Shown here piece by piece: positions 63,562 to 64,000 of a stretch of DNA of 64,000 nt; the stretch's first letter is position 1; each line of letters opens with the position of its first letter. Location: contig NC_135564.1 of the NCBI RefSeq assembly GCF_964340395.1, forward strand, positions 5,509,861 through 5,573,860. The letters run 5' to 3'. The translations under genes were made by a program, and so were the position numbers. The DNA is from Glandiceps talaboti (Eukaryota; Hemichordata; Enteropneusta; Spengelidae). The notes below the pieces were generated by a model, which saw only the letters and a list, made by a program, of their open reading frames with translations, did no database searches and was not told the DNA's origin.

Positions 63562-64000
63562 CATGTTATGAAATGAAATCGACAAGTGAATCAGATCTGT
63601 TTTTATTAGTTATGACTGTAACTCATCATGTAGATGTTTGGTTCTCAAGATGGTGTAAATTGACTTTGGTTCGTGCAATCCTTAGATAATCAACATGCGT
63701 TAACGTCTGACGAAAAGATGAACAAGAAACCAATACCATGAAAATAAAACACAAGCCCTTTGGGTCATAATATGATACGGTTTAGGTAGTCAAAGTTATA
63801 TCTGATCGTTAATTAACACGTTTATCAAATGTTGTGAAGATTTTTTTACCGCTACCGACTATGCTGAAAAGTTCGACTAGATATGCTGGGTTGCATTATG
63901 CCGTACATGTGTATCTACATGTATACGTGTTATGATAAATTGGTCTGATCATATATCATTCCAGCTGCAAGCAGTTTGTCATGGAGAGATCCTTAGCAAA

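Larger units (their letters stand above)
61019..64000. other. 3' flank without a convincing gene
   Basis: After the large minisatellite the sequence is AT-rich with only short frames. It contains a GT microsatellite and TATG/TCTG repeats near 63.2-63.6 kb. A small basic reading frame at 62349 is noted separately. Nothing resembles a known family. Confidence 0.5.

Overview
The window reads as a piece of an animal nuclear genome. It is AT-rich and intron-rich, full of microsatellites, minisatellites and short foldback elements flanked by TTAA, and it carries the tail of a non-LTR retrotransposon of a kind common in marine invertebrates. CpG is sparse except around one likely promoter. I cannot name the species; a marine invertebrate (invertebrate deuterostome or lophotrochozoan) is the best guess from texture alone.

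One protein-coding gene dominates. It is a receptor tyrosine kinase of the ALK/LTK family on the + strand. I resolve 26 coding exons from 5593 to 56980. All 25 introns are GT-AG, all phases agree, and the joined coding sequence is 4956 nt (1651 residues plus stop). The predicted order is: signal peptide; an N-terminal domain of about 210 residues resembling DNRLRE/CBM96-type jelly rolls; LDLa; MAM; LDLa; MAM; the ALK-type glycine-rich domain; a transmembrane helix; a juxtamembrane NPNY motif; a complete kinase domain with K1173, E1190, D1272 and D1293 and a Y-x3-YY activation loop; and a tail of about 240 residues with two YxN motifs.

Layout: 1-5100 is non-genic with foldback elements. 5100-5592 is a CpG-richer presumed promoter and 5' UTR. 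Exon 1 is followed by a 15.6 kb intron. Exons 2-10 (21.9-43.1 kb) encode the LDLa/MAM region, exons 11-17 (43.2-48.2 kb) the glycine-rich region, exon 18 the membrane helix, exons 19-25 (50.1-55.4 kb) the juxtamembrane segment and kinase, and exon 26 the tail. 57-58.7 kb is presumed 3' UTR and flank. 58.75-61.02 kb is a 2.3 kb minisatellite, and 61-64 kb holds no convincing gene.

The most unusual feature is that the 3' ends of five exons of this gene (11, 21, 22, 24, 26) have been tandemly copied into the sequence just downstream. Three of these copies carry the splice donor, giving rows of decoy donors. The most striking is about 17 copies of the DFG-encoding end of exon 22. The sequence also holds a seven-copy TTAA-flanked foldback family, a second TTAA-flanked family with two copies, and several single foldbacks.
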